From the NCBI RefSeq assembly GCF_030410045.1, contig NZ_JAUFRA010000004.1:349528-413527 (forward strand): a DNA stretch of 64,000 nt, written 5' to 3'. Of the stretch, positions 35,498-43,924 are shown in pieces. This DNA comes from Marivivens donghaensis (lineage in GTDB: Bacteria > Pseudomonadota > Alphaproteobacteria > Rhodobacterales > Rhodobacteraceae). A program made the position numbers and the translations under genes. The notes beneath the pieces are model-generated. The model saw only the letters and a list, made by a program, of their open reading frames with translations, was not told the origin of the DNA and did not search any database. Within the stretch, counting starts at the first letter, position 1. Each line of letters starts with the position of its first letter.

Positions 35498-37154
35498 GGG
35501 CTGCGGCCTCCTCGTAGAGTGCGGCTTTGAACGGCTCTAGGCCGAGGCGCTTATACGCGTCGAGGAACGTCTCAGCGGGCGATTGGCGCAGGGCGAGGTA
35601 AGCCATAACGATCCGTTCAATTGCGTTGGTGATTTCCTCAGCCGCAAAGCCGGGGCCCGTTTTATCGCCGATGGCCGCGTCTTGGGTGCCGTCACCGCCA
35701 AGTGTGATCTGGTAGTTTTCAACCCCAGCGCGATCAAGGCCCAGAATCCCGATGTGGCCCACGTGGTGGTGACCACAGGCGTTGATGCAGCCCGAGATTT
35801 TGATCTTGAGCGGGCCAATATCATGTTCCAACTTCAGATCGTCAAAACGCTGCGCGATTTCCTGTGCGATCGGGATCGAACGTGCGGTCGCAAGGGCGCA
35901 ATAGTCCATGCCAGGGCAAGCAATGATGTCAGAGATCAGGCCAACGTTCGCAGTCGCCAGATCAGCAACCTTCAACGCGTCATAGATCGCGGGCAGGTCG
36001 GCCTTGTGAACATGAGGCAAAACAACGTTTTGTTCGTGGCTGATGCGCAGTTCGTCGTGACCATAGGCCTCTGCAAGGTCGGCCATCGCCCGCATCTGAT
36101 CTGCGGTCGCATCACCCGGAGTTGCCCCGTGCTTTTTCACCGAAATGGTGACGATTGCATAGTCATCTGCCTTGTGTTCGCTCAGGTTCGTGTCGACCCA
36201 AGACCGGAACGCCGGGTCCGTCGCGTAGCGTGCGTCGAATGCACCTATAGATTTAGTCAAGTATTCAGGTTCACGGAAAAATTGTTCGATTTCTGCAAGA
36301 ATTTCCTGATCAACACCCGTAAAGCCCGCCCGAATTTGTTCGAAACGTTCATCCGTAAGTTGAGCGAATTCGTCCAAGCCGTTCTCGAACACGGTGATTT
36401 TGATCCGTGCTTTATACTTGTTGTCGCGACGGCCCAGCAGGTTCCAAACGGACACGACGGCCTCAACATAGGGCAGCAGGTCTTCTTTAGGTAGGAAGTC
36501 ACGAATAACCTTACCGATCATCGGGGTACGGCCCAAACCACCGCCGACGATGATCTGATAACCGATCTCGCCTGCAGCATTACGGACGATGCGGATGCCG
36601 ATGTCGTGGGCTTTGGTCACAGCGCGGTCTTGTTCGCCGCCAGAGACAGCGATCTTGAACTTGCGAGGCAGGAACTGGAATTCTGGGTGGTCGGTGGACC
36701 ACTGACGCAGCAGTTCAGCCACAGGACGCGGATCCGCAATTTCATCGGCGGCGGCACCAGCAAAGTGGTCAGCCGTCACGTTGCGGATCGTATTGCCCGA
36801 AGTTTGCAGCGCGTGCATTTCCACATCGGCCAACGCCTCGAGGATATCAGGCACGTCCTGCAGTTTCGGCCAGTTGAATTGGATGTTCTGACGGGTGGTG
36901 AAGTGGCCGTAGCCCTTGTCCCATTTTTCGGCGATCATTGCGAGCTGGCGCATTTGACGGCTGTTGAGCGTGCCGTAGGGGATCGCAACGCGCAGCATAT
37001 AGGCGTGCAGCTGCAGATACAGACCGTTCATCAGGCGGAGCGGACGGAATTCGTCTTCGGTCAGTTGACCTTCAATGCGGCGTTCCACCTGATCGCGGAA
37101 TTGCGCAACGCGAGAGCGGACAAAGGCTTCGTCAAAGTCGTTATACTTATACAT
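35484..37154 (-). CDS. cysI: Ferredoxin-dependent sulfite/nitrite reductase
   Basis: A 556-residue siroheme and 4Fe-4S enzyme. Cluster/siroheme cysteines appear as CPGMDYC (C-x5-C) and CINAC (C-x3-C), followed by GHHHVGHIGI. The N-terminal NSRQMRQLAMIAEKW and FTTRQNIQFNWPKL are the substrate-domain blocks. Genomic context (cysG, cysH, DUF934) favours sulfite over nitrite. Its start overlaps the DUF2849 stop by one base. Confidence 0.92.
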   Translation of the reverse strand: MYKYNDFDEAFVRSRVAQFRDQVERRIEGQLTEDEFRPLRLMNGLYLQLHAYMLRVAIPYGTLNSRQMRQLAMIAEKWDKGYGHFTTRQNIQFNWPKLQDVPDILEALADVEMHALQTSGNTIRNVTADHFAGAAADEIADPRPVAELLRQWSTDHPEFQFLPRKFKIAVSGGEQDRAVTKAHDIGIRIVRNAAGEIGYQIIVGGGLGRTPMIGKVIRDFLPKEDLLPYVEAVVSVWNLLGRRDNKYKARIKITVFENGLDEFAQLTDERFEQIRAGFTGVDQEILAEIEQFFREPEYLTKSIGAFDARYATDPAFRSWVDTNLSEHKADDYAIVTISVKKHGATPGDATADQMRAMADLAEAYGHDELRISHEQNVVLPHVHKADLPAIYDALKVADLATANVGLISDIIACPGMDYCALATARSIPIAQEIAQRFDDLKLEHDIGPLKIKISGCINACGHHHVGHIGILGLDRAGVENYQITLGGDGTQDAAIGDKTGPGFAAEEITNAIERIVMAYLALRQSPAETFLDAYKRLGLEPFKAALYEEAAAHAAE

Positions 37155-37456
37155 TAGTTCAGCTCCACCTGTTTGCCGTGGGCATAGTTGGACGGGCCAC
37201 GGGTGCGGAATTCTTCGCGGAAATGGGTCGGTTCGGGGCCGTTCGGGCCAGCCTTCGCATCAGCGAGGTACGGACCGACGACGATGTTTGCTTGACCGTT
37301 GGCAAAGAGGATGCGGATGTCAGCGTGGGCTTCGTCCTCAATAAGCTCGGCATCAAGCATCGACTTCGACCAGCGGTCATCGGCGGTCAGCCAGACAGCA
37401 TCCCCATCAAGGAGAAGGTTTGCGGTAATCACTTTTGGGGTAAAGCGGCGGCTCAT
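37154..37456 (-). CDS. DUF2849-family protein
   Basis: A 100-residue protein (MSRRFTPKVITANLLLDGD...) of DUF2849. It is always found, in my experience of the family, between cysG and cysI in alphaproteobacteria. The start overlaps the cysG stop as ATGA. It has no obvious catalytic residue; a small assembly or carrier role is a guess. Confidence 0.88.
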   Translation of the reverse strand: MSRRFTPKVITANLLLDGDAVWLTADDRWSKSMLDAELIEDEAHADIRILFANGQANIVVGPYLADAKAGPNGPEPTHFREEFRTRGPSNYAHGKQVELN

Positions 37457-38853
37457 TGTGCGGCCTCCTTTTGCGGTAGAGAGCGGGCGACCTGAACCGC
37501 GTGACGCGGCGCAAGTCCATAAAAGGTGAGGGCAGGGCCAGTGAGGTCAGAGGTCGACATGGTCGGCTCTAGCTCGGCCAAGGTTGTGGCGATCACTCGG
37601 CTTTCAGGACGAGAGACATTTTCGATGATGGTGACAGGCGTGTCAGCCGACGCGCCGTGCATCAACAGACGGCCCTGAACGAAACGCGCAGCGCGTTTGC
37701 CCATGTAGATCGCAGCGACTTCGCCGTCGCGGGCCAGACCACGCCAGTCCTGTTCGGCAAAGCCTTTCATATCGTGACCCGTCAGCAGGCGAACCGATCC
37801 ATTGCGGCCGCGTTTCGTCAGGCTCTGACCAATTTGCGCAACAGCGGCAGAGGCCGCAGTGATTCCCGGCACGATGCGGTAGCTGATCCCAGCCGCCTCA
37901 ATCGCTTCGATTTCTTCGTCCAAACGGCCAAAGACAGTTGGATCACCCGATTTGAGGCGCACAACATGGTGGCCGTCTTTCGCGTGCTCAACGATCAGAT
38001 CGTTAATGTCGTCCTGAGAGGTCGAAACACCGAAACCCTCTTTGCCCACATCGACCATGATCGCCTCACGGCGGGCCAGTTCGAGGATTTCAGGCGCAAC
38101 CAAACGGTCGTAGATTACAACATCGGCCTCATCCAGCGCTTTGCGAGCCTTGAGCGTCAGCAGTTCTGGATCACCTGGACCTGCACCAACGAGGTCAACA
38201 TGACCGTCGCGGGTCTTTGCCATTACGTGATGATCTAGAGTGGCCTCAAGCGCCGATTGCGCACCAGCTTCACCGTCTGTCTCAACAGCCTTGGGGCCCG
38301 TGTTGAAATAGTAATCTGCCCAGAAATCGCGACGCTTGCGGCCCATCGGCAGAATGTCCACCGCATGACGGAACGCTTTACCCACCCGTGCCAAAAGACC
38401 GAGGTTCGATGGCAAACGCGCCTCAAGGTCCGCCTTAATCGCGCGCGCCAAAACAGGGGCTGCGCCCTCGGTGCCGATTGCAATCGTTACAGGATCACGG
38501 TCAACAATTGCGGGCGTGATAAAGTCTGACCCATGCAGATCGTCCACGATATTCACGATCGCACCCTCGCTGCGGGCAATACGTGCGACACGGGCGTCTT
38601 CGACGGCATCTTCGTTCGCGGCATAAACCAACCGTGCGCAGAGCGTATCGCCGTAATCGAACGCCCGCTGAACTAGCGAGAGGCGACCCTCAGCCGCCAT
38701 ACGCAGAAGGTCAGGATGCGGGGCATCTGCGAAAACAGTGATCTTGCCCTCAGTCTTGAGCAAGAGACGCAATTTCGCCAGTGCCGCTTCGCCACCGCCC
38801 GTCAGGACGATGCGGCGGTGGGTCACCGATAGGAAGATTGGAAAGTGCTGCAT
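37453..38853 (-). CDS. cysG: Siroheme synthase (multifunctional)
   Basis: 466 residues with an N-terminal dehydrogenase/ferrochelatase domain (GGGEAALAKLRLLL, VYAANEDAVED, IVNIVDDLHGSDFITPA) and a C-terminal uroporphyrinogen III methyltransferase (VDLVGAGPGDPELLTLKA, YDRLVAPEIL, RLKSGDPTVFGR, VPGITAASA). It makes siroheme for CysI and opens the operon cysG-DUF2849-cysI-cysH-DUF934. Confidence 0.95.
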   Translation of the reverse strand: MQHFPIFLSVTHRRIVLTGGGEAALAKLRLLLKTEGKITVFADAPHPDLLRMAAEGRLSLVQRAFDYGDTLCARLVYAANEDAVEDARVARIARSEGAIVNIVDDLHGSDFITPAIVDRDPVTIAIGTEGAAPVLARAIKADLEARLPSNLGLLARVGKAFRHAVDILPMGRKRRDFWADYYFNTGPKAVETDGEAGAQSALEATLDHHVMAKTRDGHVDLVGAGPGDPELLTLKARKALDEADVVIYDRLVAPEILELARREAIMVDVGKEGFGVSTSQDDINDLIVEHAKDGHHVVRLKSGDPTVFGRLDEEIEAIEAAGISYRIVPGITAASAAVAQIGQSLTKRGRNGSVRLLTGHDMKGFAEQDWRGLARDGEVAAIYMGKRAARFVQGRLLMHGASADTPVTIIENVSRPESRVIATTLAELEPTMSTSDLTGPALTFYGLAPRHAVQVARSLPQKEAAQ

Positions 38854-38874
38854 GGGATGCTCCGATTTCTACAC

Positions 38875-38894
38875 GGATATATAGAATAATATCC
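38875..38894. promoter_or_regulatory. Candidate Lrp/AsnC operator in the cysG/lrp divergent region
   Basis: GGATAT-ATAGAATA-ATATCC has perfect six-base arms and an AT-only-like centre, as bound by Lrp/AsnC proteins. It starts 22 bases upstream of cysG and lies about 94 bases before the Lrp-like gene. A second inverted pair (CGTCC-N9-GGACG) is at 38911-38929. Confidence 0.5.
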
Positions 38895-38987
38895 CCCTTT
38901 TTGCCTATTGCGTCCGATGAATAAGGACGTATGTTCGCATTGTGCGTCCAGTGGTGACGTTTGTTCCAATCCAGCGGGGAATACAGA

Positions 38988-39449
38988 ATGGCGTTTCGGT
39001 TAGACGATATGGATCGGAAAATCCTCAAGGAGCTTCAGGCCGACGCGGCGCAGTCGCTCGACGATATTGCCCGCAATGTTGGGTCCTCAAAGACGCCTGT
39101 TTGGAATCGTATCCGCAAGATGAAAGAGGCCAATATCATTGGTCGTCAGACGGTGTTTCTGGATGCAGAGGCTCTTGGGTTCGAGGCCTGTTTCTTTGTC
39201 CTGATCCGCACCAGCGAACACGAGGCCGATTGGCAGCGCAAATTCCTCGCCGCGTTGCAGGCCCGCCCCGAGGTTCAAGAGGCGCACCGCCTTGCGGGGG
39301 ACATCGACTACATCCTGAAGGTCCGCGTGAAAAACGCCCGTGCTTATGACGAATTCTATCAGGCTCTGATTTCAGAGGTGCGCATCCACAACGTGACCGC
39401 GCTCTTGTCGATGGAAGAAATCAAGTCGACGCTTGAGCTGCCGTTGTAA
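38988..39449 (+). CDS. Lrp/AsnC-family transcriptional regulator
   Basis: A 153-residue regulator. The N-terminal helix-turn-helix is residues about 4-55 (LDDMDRKILKELQAD, NVGSSKTPVWNRIRKM). The C-terminal RAM domain includes AHRLAGDIDYILKVRV. The start at 38988 has CGGGGA upstream. It is divergent from the cys operon and probably controls it and itself. Its last 29 bases overlap the convergent P450 gene. Confidence 0.9.
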   Translation: MAFRLDDMDRKILKELQADAAQSLDDIARNVGSSKTPVWNRIRKMKEANIIGRQTVFLDAEALGFEACFFVLIRTSEHEADWQRKFLAALQARPEVQEAHRLAGDIDYILKVRVKNARAYDEFYQALISEVRIHNVTALLSMEEIKSTLELPL

Positions 39450-40602
39450 CCATCAACCGATCTAGCCCATGGAAATGATAGAGATCCGCATAGGTCGCGG
39501 GCTCTGTCATCCGTAGGTCGGGGCAGCGGGTAAATAGCGCATCAAGGGCGAGGTGAACTTCCATCCGTGCGAGCGGCGCACCGACACAGAAATGGATACC
39601 ACCGCCAAAGCTGGCATTCACGGGGCCGCTGCGATCAGCTTGGAACGTATTGGGTTCAGAGTACGCTGCAGGATCGCGGTTCGCGCTCGCCAACAGACAA
39701 CCCACTTCATCCCCACGTTTGAAGTCATGACCAAAGAGCGTCACGTCCTCATAGACCCAACGCATGAACATATGGAGCGGCGGATCAAAGCGCAGGATTT
39801 CTTCGGCGGTCGCGGGCGTTACATCGGGTTTACCGATTTCAATCAGTGCCTTGATGCCATTTCCTAACGTATGAACCGTAGCCTCATGCCCCGCGTTCAA
39901 CAGCACCATCACAGTCGCGATCAATTCGTCCGAGGTCAGCTTTTCCCCCTCGGCCTCTGCTGCGATGAGATCGGACAGAAGGTCGGATTTCGGGGCCTTC
40001 CGCCGAGCCGCGATATAATCAGTCAGGAAGGCACGGAATTCGAGCGTTGCAGCGACAGCGGCCGCTTCAATCGCGGGGGTGCGGCGGGCCTGATACATCG
40101 CGACCATATCGTTCGACCACCGCAACAGGTCAGAGGCGCGATCCTCTGGCACGCCGAGCAATCGGCAGATCACGATCACAGGGATGGGTCGCGCAAAGGC
40201 GTCGATGATGTCAAACGGCCCGTCAGGGAGCTGATCAATCAAATCGTTCGCCAATTCACTGATCATCGGCCCCAACGACGCAATTCCACGCGACGTAAAC
40301 GCCCGTATAACCAGTGCCCTCAGCTTCGTATGACGCGGCGGTTCAAGTTCCAGCATCGAATGCGCTTCGATGTCGTAGAAGGGGCGCAGATGCTCGGGGA
40401 CGGCACGGGCGAATTCGGCGGGTGCCTCGCGGCCAAACCGTCGATCCTTGAGGATTGTCGTCACGGCTTTGTGGGATGTCGCGCACACTTTATCGTAGTC
40501 GGACCAATAGACCAAATCGCCAGCAGCACGCATCCGATCGTAAAGCGGGTAAGGGTTTTGGACAAAATCGGGGTCAGTCGGGGATTGGTCGAAACGTTGC
40601 AT
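39421..40602 (-). CDS. Cytochrome P450
   Basis: A 393-residue bacterial class I P450. Heme block FGGGIHFCVGAPLAR with Cys339; K-helix ExxR in EEILRFDPPLHMFMR; I-helix LNAGHEATVHT. In the I-helix the usual Thr after the acid reads Ala (E-A-T), an unusual form. No adjacent redox partner. The start at 40602 is family-like; the open frame begins at 40632. It overlaps the Lrp-like gene by 29 bases at its 3' end. Substrate unknown. Confidence 0.9.
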   Translation of the reverse strand: MQRFDQSPTDPDFVQNPYPLYDRMRAAGDLVYWSDYDKVCATSHKAVTTILKDRRFGREAPAEFARAVPEHLRPFYDIEAHSMLELEPPRHTKLRALVIRAFTSRGIASLGPMISELANDLIDQLPDGPFDIIDAFARPIPVIVICRLLGVPEDRASDLLRWSNDMVAMYQARRTPAIEAAAVAATLEFRAFLTDYIAARRKAPKSDLLSDLIAAEAEGEKLTSDELIATVMVLLNAGHEATVHTLGNGIKALIEIGKPDVTPATAEEILRFDPPLHMFMRWVYEDVTLFGHDFKRGDEVGCLLASANRDPAAYSEPNTFQADRSGPVNASFGGGIHFCVGAPLARMEVHLALDALFTRCPDLRMTEPATYADLYHFHGLDRLMVTTAAQAST

Positions 40603-40660
40603 GGCGCGACTTTGACGATCCTCTCTGGTCAAGACAAGCGGGATTTTCTACTCTGCACCA

Positions 40661-42421
40661 ATGCGTTCGAGCCTCTCTCACCGTCTAATCGCCGTGGCCC
40701 TGTTTTCGGGGTTTTGGGGTGTATTGACGGGCGCTGTGTGGTGGTGGGGCTACGGCGCGGCCTTAGATCAATTGGCGCGACGGGGGCGATCGGATTTGGC
40801 CTTGGCCGCAGACCGATTGACCAGCGAATTGCAGAGTTTTCGTGAACTCGCGGCTCTCGTGTCAGATCATCCTGTGGTCGGCGTCGCCTTGGCAGGATGG
40901 GACGCGAAATCCACATTGGCGCAGATTGCCGATAAAACGGGTGCGCTCGATGTGACGGTGTCGAACACGGCTGGCGACGTTCTGGCCAGCGCCCGTGGGA
41001 TCGCTTCGCCGCAGGTCGACCGCTATGGGTTTAAACGCGCGATGAGCGGTGCACTCGGCGTTGATCACTATTTCAGCGAACCGTTCGGGCGGCGCGTTTT
41101 CACCTTTACCTCGCCCGTGTTCAGTACCGAAGGCCCCGTGGTCGGCGCAGTGACAGTCACCGTCGACGTCGAAGCGATCGAGGCGTCATGGCGTGGCGAT
41201 CGTCCTGCGGTTCTGTTCACCGATGAGTTAGATGTTGTCTTTGTGTCGAACCGTTCCGAGTTGGTGTTCCGTTCGCGATCGAATGACATTACCGCTGTGG
41301 CTGACAGCGATGACTACCGCGCCGACGACATCGCGCCGTTTTTTGACTACGACAGCAGGATGCGAGGCCCGCATGATATCTGGTCAATCGACGGTGGGCG
41401 TTACCTTCCGAATGAAGCGCTGCATCTGACGCTCAGCATGCCTACCGTTGGTTTGACGGGGGAGGCACTGCTGGACGTGGCCCCTGCACGACAAATCGCA
41501 GGGCTTCAGGCTGCGGTGGCGGCGGCGCTATCACTGGCGTTTGGTGCGATGCTGTTTCTGGCGACTGAACGGCGGCGGACTTTGGCGCGGGCGAACCAAT
41601 TGCTTGAGGCGCGGGTGAAACGGCGGACGTCTGAACTTGAGGCCGTCGCCGTGAACCTCCGTCGTGAGGTGGCTGAACGGACGGCTGCCGAGGCGCGGTT
41701 GAAAAAGGCGCAGGATGATCTGGTGCAGGCGGGCAAGCTGTCTGCCTTGGGGCAAATGTCGGCTGGCATCAGTCATGAACTGAACCAACCGCTCATGGCG
41801 ATCCGATCCTTTGCCGAAAATGCTGAGGCGTTCCTTGAACGCGGAAACCCCGAACGGGCCGCCGAAAACCTGAACCGCATTTCCGAACTTGTCCGTCGTA
41901 TGGGCCGCATCATTCGCAATCTGCGGGCCTTCTCTCGTCAAGAGAGCGAACCGCTCACCGATGTTGAGGTTGGCGCCGCGATTGAGGCCGCGATGGAGAT
42001 GGCAGCGACCAAAGCGCGTCAGGAAGGCGCTGTTCTGCACTGGGACAAAACCGAGGCTCCGATTTGGGTCAGGGCAGGGGAAGTGCGATTGCAACAGGTG
42101 GTTCTGAACCTCATTTCGAACGCCATCGACGCGATGGAAGGTCAAGACGATAAGGCAGTGCATATCGACGTGATCGCGGGCGAACGTGTGACAGTGTCGG
42201 TGCGTGACACAGGGCCAGGGATTGCGGAACCTGAGAAAATCTTTGATCCGTTTTATTCCACCAAACAGGTGGGCGCGGCCGAAGGGATGGGCCTTGGCCT
42301 TTCGATTTCCTATGGTCTGGTGCAGAGTTTCGGCGGCGCGATCCGTGGTCGCAATCATCCCGATGGCGGTGCCATTTTCACCGTTGAATTAGACGCTACA
42401 AAAGGACGGGACGCAGCATGA
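40661..42421 (+). CDS. dctB: C4-dicarboxylate sensor histidine kinase DctB
   Basis: A 586-residue membrane kinase. Transmembrane helices at about 10-30 and 280-302 enclose a periplasmic double-PAS/Cache sensing domain. HisKA H-box is SAGISHELNQPLMAIRS with His372, then the ATP-binding domain with NLISNAIDAM (N box), DTGPGI and GMGLGLSISYG. It senses C4-dicarboxylates and phosphorylates DctD. Overlaps dctD by four bases. Confidence 0.92.
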   Translation: MRSSLSHRLIAVALFSGFWGVLTGAVWWWGYGAALDQLARRGRSDLALAADRLTSELQSFRELAALVSDHPVVGVALAGWDAKSTLAQIADKTGALDVTVSNTAGDVLASARGIASPQVDRYGFKRAMSGALGVDHYFSEPFGRRVFTFTSPVFSTEGPVVGAVTVTVDVEAIEASWRGDRPAVLFTDELDVVFVSNRSELVFRSRSNDITAVADSDDYRADDIAPFFDYDSRMRGPHDIWSIDGGRYLPNEALHLTLSMPTVGLTGEALLDVAPARQIAGLQAAVAAALSLAFGAMLFLATERRRTLARANQLLEARVKRRTSELEAVAVNLRREVAERTAAEARLKKAQDDLVQAGKLSALGQMSAGISHELNQPLMAIRSFAENAEAFLERGNPERAAENLNRISELVRRMGRIIRNLRAFSRQESEPLTDVEVGAAIEAAMEMAATKARQEGAVLHWDKTEAPIWVRAGEVRLQQVVLNLISNAIDAMEGQDDKAVHIDVIAGERVTVSVRDTGPGIAEPEKIFDPFYSTKQVGAAEGMGLGLSISYGLVQSFGGAIRGRNHPDGGAIFTVELDATKGRDAA

Positions 42422-43653
42422 GCGCGAGACATGTTCTCTTGGTGGATGACGACAAAGAAGTGCGCGAGGCGCTGGGGCAGACGCTCGAACTAGCGGATCT
42501 GAAACCGATCCTTGCAGGGTCGTTCATCGAGGCCAAAGACCACATCGCGAAGTCGTTTAATGGTGTCGTCGTCACCGATGTTCGGATGCCCGGTAAGGAC
42601 GGATTTCAGCTTTTGGAGTTCGCGCAATCGGTCGACCGTGAACTGCCCGTGATCCTTTTGACGGGAGAGGCTGACGTGCCGATGGCGGTGCGTGGCATTT
42701 CTGGTGGGGCGTTTAGTTTTCTGGAAAAACCGTGCTCCCCCAAGGATTTGCTCGCCACTGTTGAACGTGCTCTTAAAACCCGAAACCTGATCCTAGAGAA
42801 CCGTCGTCTCCGCCGCGAGGTTGAGACGGGCGATGCGGCGGCGCGGCTGTTGCGTGGGCAGTCAGAGCATTCTCACAAAATGCGAGAGGCCGCGCGGGCA
42901 GTGGCGCGGACCACTGCGGATGTACTGATCACAGGTGAACCGGGGGTTGGGACGGCCAAGATGGCAGAGGTGGTGCACCTCTTGTCCGTTGGATCGAATG
43001 CGCCGTTCCTGAAATTCTCTGCCGCCTCCATGACGGGCGAGACGCTGGCCGTCGCGCTGCGGGATGCGGCGGATGGGTCGATCTTTTTGGACGAGGTGTT
43101 GCGGTTGTCGCCCGCTGCGCAGTTTGCGCTGCTTGATGCGATGGAGGGGCATGATCGGCCTCGCATCATTGCGGGAACCTATGCCGACCTCGCCAAAGAG
43201 GCAGAGGAGGGACGGTTTTCGCCTGACTTGTTCTACAGGTTGCAGGCGGCAACCATTCGTATTCCGCCGCTGCGGGAACGCCCCGAAGATATTCCAGTGC
43301 TCTTCCGTCACTATGTCGATATCGCCTGCGAACAATCTGACCTTCCCGTGCCAGAGATCACGCCTGATGTGATTTCGAAACTCATGGCGCAGGATTGGCC
43401 GGGCAATGCGCGGTCGCTGATGAATGCGGCGATGCGTTTTGCGATGGGGTTGTCGGACGGTGAAGGGACACATACCGAAGAACTGGGGCTGGCAGAGCAA
43501 ATGGCGCAGGTCGAACGGTCGTTAATCATCGCCGCGCTGACCCGTCATAATGGCAACGCGACCGTTGCGGCGAAGCATCTGAAGCTGCCGCGCAAAACGT
43601 TCTACGACAAACTGGCAAAGCACGCGATTAAAGCAGAGCTTTACCGCGATTGA
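42418..43653 (+). CDS. dctD: DctD-type NtrC-family response regulator lacking GAFTGA
   Basis: A 411-residue regulator. Receiver domain 1-120: acidic pocket D10-D12, phospho-acceptor Asp54 (VVTDVRMPG), Thr82 and Lys104. AAA+ domain about 145-345: Walker A reads GEPGVGTA with no lysine in its normal place; the segment between Walker A and Walker B (SIFLDEV) is about 25 residues shorter and has no GAFTGA. WPGNAR is retained. C-terminal Fis HTH is 365-405 (GNATVAAKHLKLPRKTFYDK). Without GAFTGA it is not expected to activate sigma54 polymerase. Confidence 0.9.
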   Translation: MSARHVLLVDDDKEVREALGQTLELADLKPILAGSFIEAKDHIAKSFNGVVVTDVRMPGKDGFQLLEFAQSVDRELPVILLTGEADVPMAVRGISGGAFSFLEKPCSPKDLLATVERALKTRNLILENRRLRREVETGDAAARLLRGQSEHSHKMREAARAVARTTADVLITGEPGVGTAKMAEVVHLLSVGSNAPFLKFSAASMTGETLAVALRDAADGSIFLDEVLRLSPAAQFALLDAMEGHDRPRIIAGTYADLAKEAEEGRFSPDLFYRLQAATIRIPPLRERPEDIPVLFRHYVDIACEQSDLPVPEITPDVISKLMAQDWPGNARSLMNAAMRFAMGLSDGEGTHTEELGLAEQMAQVERSLIIAALTRHNGNATVAAKHLKLPRKTFYDKLAKHAIKAELYRD

Positions 43654-43696
43654 TCACAAACTGATATCTTTTTGGTGATTCACTCAGCCTTCGGGG

Positions 43697-43714
43697 TGTG
43701 CGGATTTCCGCACA
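43697..43714. promoter_or_regulatory. Perfect palindrome, candidate DctD site 1
   Basis: TGTGCGGATTTCCGCACA has eight-base perfect arms around TT. It lies about 210 bases upstream of dctP, just after dctD. The sequence resembles, from memory, the upstream activator sites of rhizobial dctA; this needs comparison. Confidence 0.6.
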
Positions 43715-43730
43715 TCTGGCGCTAACGGTG

Positions 43731-43748
43731 TGTGTGGATTTCCGCCAC
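43731..43748. promoter_or_regulatory. Imperfect repeat, candidate DctD site 2
   Basis: TGTGTGGATTTCCGCCAC repeats the core GGATTTCCGC of site 1, offset by 34 bases (about three helical turns). Its arms pair poorly, so this would be a weaker site occupied cooperatively. Confidence 0.45.
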
Positions 43749-43778
43749 TTTGCATCTGCAGAATGGGTGTGTGCGAAA

Positions 43779-43808
43779 GTTGACTGCTGTCAACTTACTG
43801 TAAACAAT
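43779..43808 (+). promoter_or_regulatory. Possible sigma70-type dctP promoter
   Basis: TTGACT (43780-43785) and AACAAT (43803-43808) with a 17-base spacer. The -35 lies in the palindrome GTTGAC-TGCT-GTCAAC (43779-43794). No sigma54 -24/-12 element (TGGCAC-N5-TTGC) is seen in this region. Confidence 0.35.
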
Positions 43809-43924
43809 AGGTTAATTTGGACGCATGCGTCATGCGCAATATAGCCTTGCGTGCTGTGCCTAGCTGACGCTTTTTAATGCCACCCGCCCTTATTGGGCGT
43901 TCGAATATCCTTTGGGAGGAACAA

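Noticed and set aside
35583..36494. 303-residue plus-strand ORF
   Set aside because: Antisense to cysI, which has complete cluster motifs.
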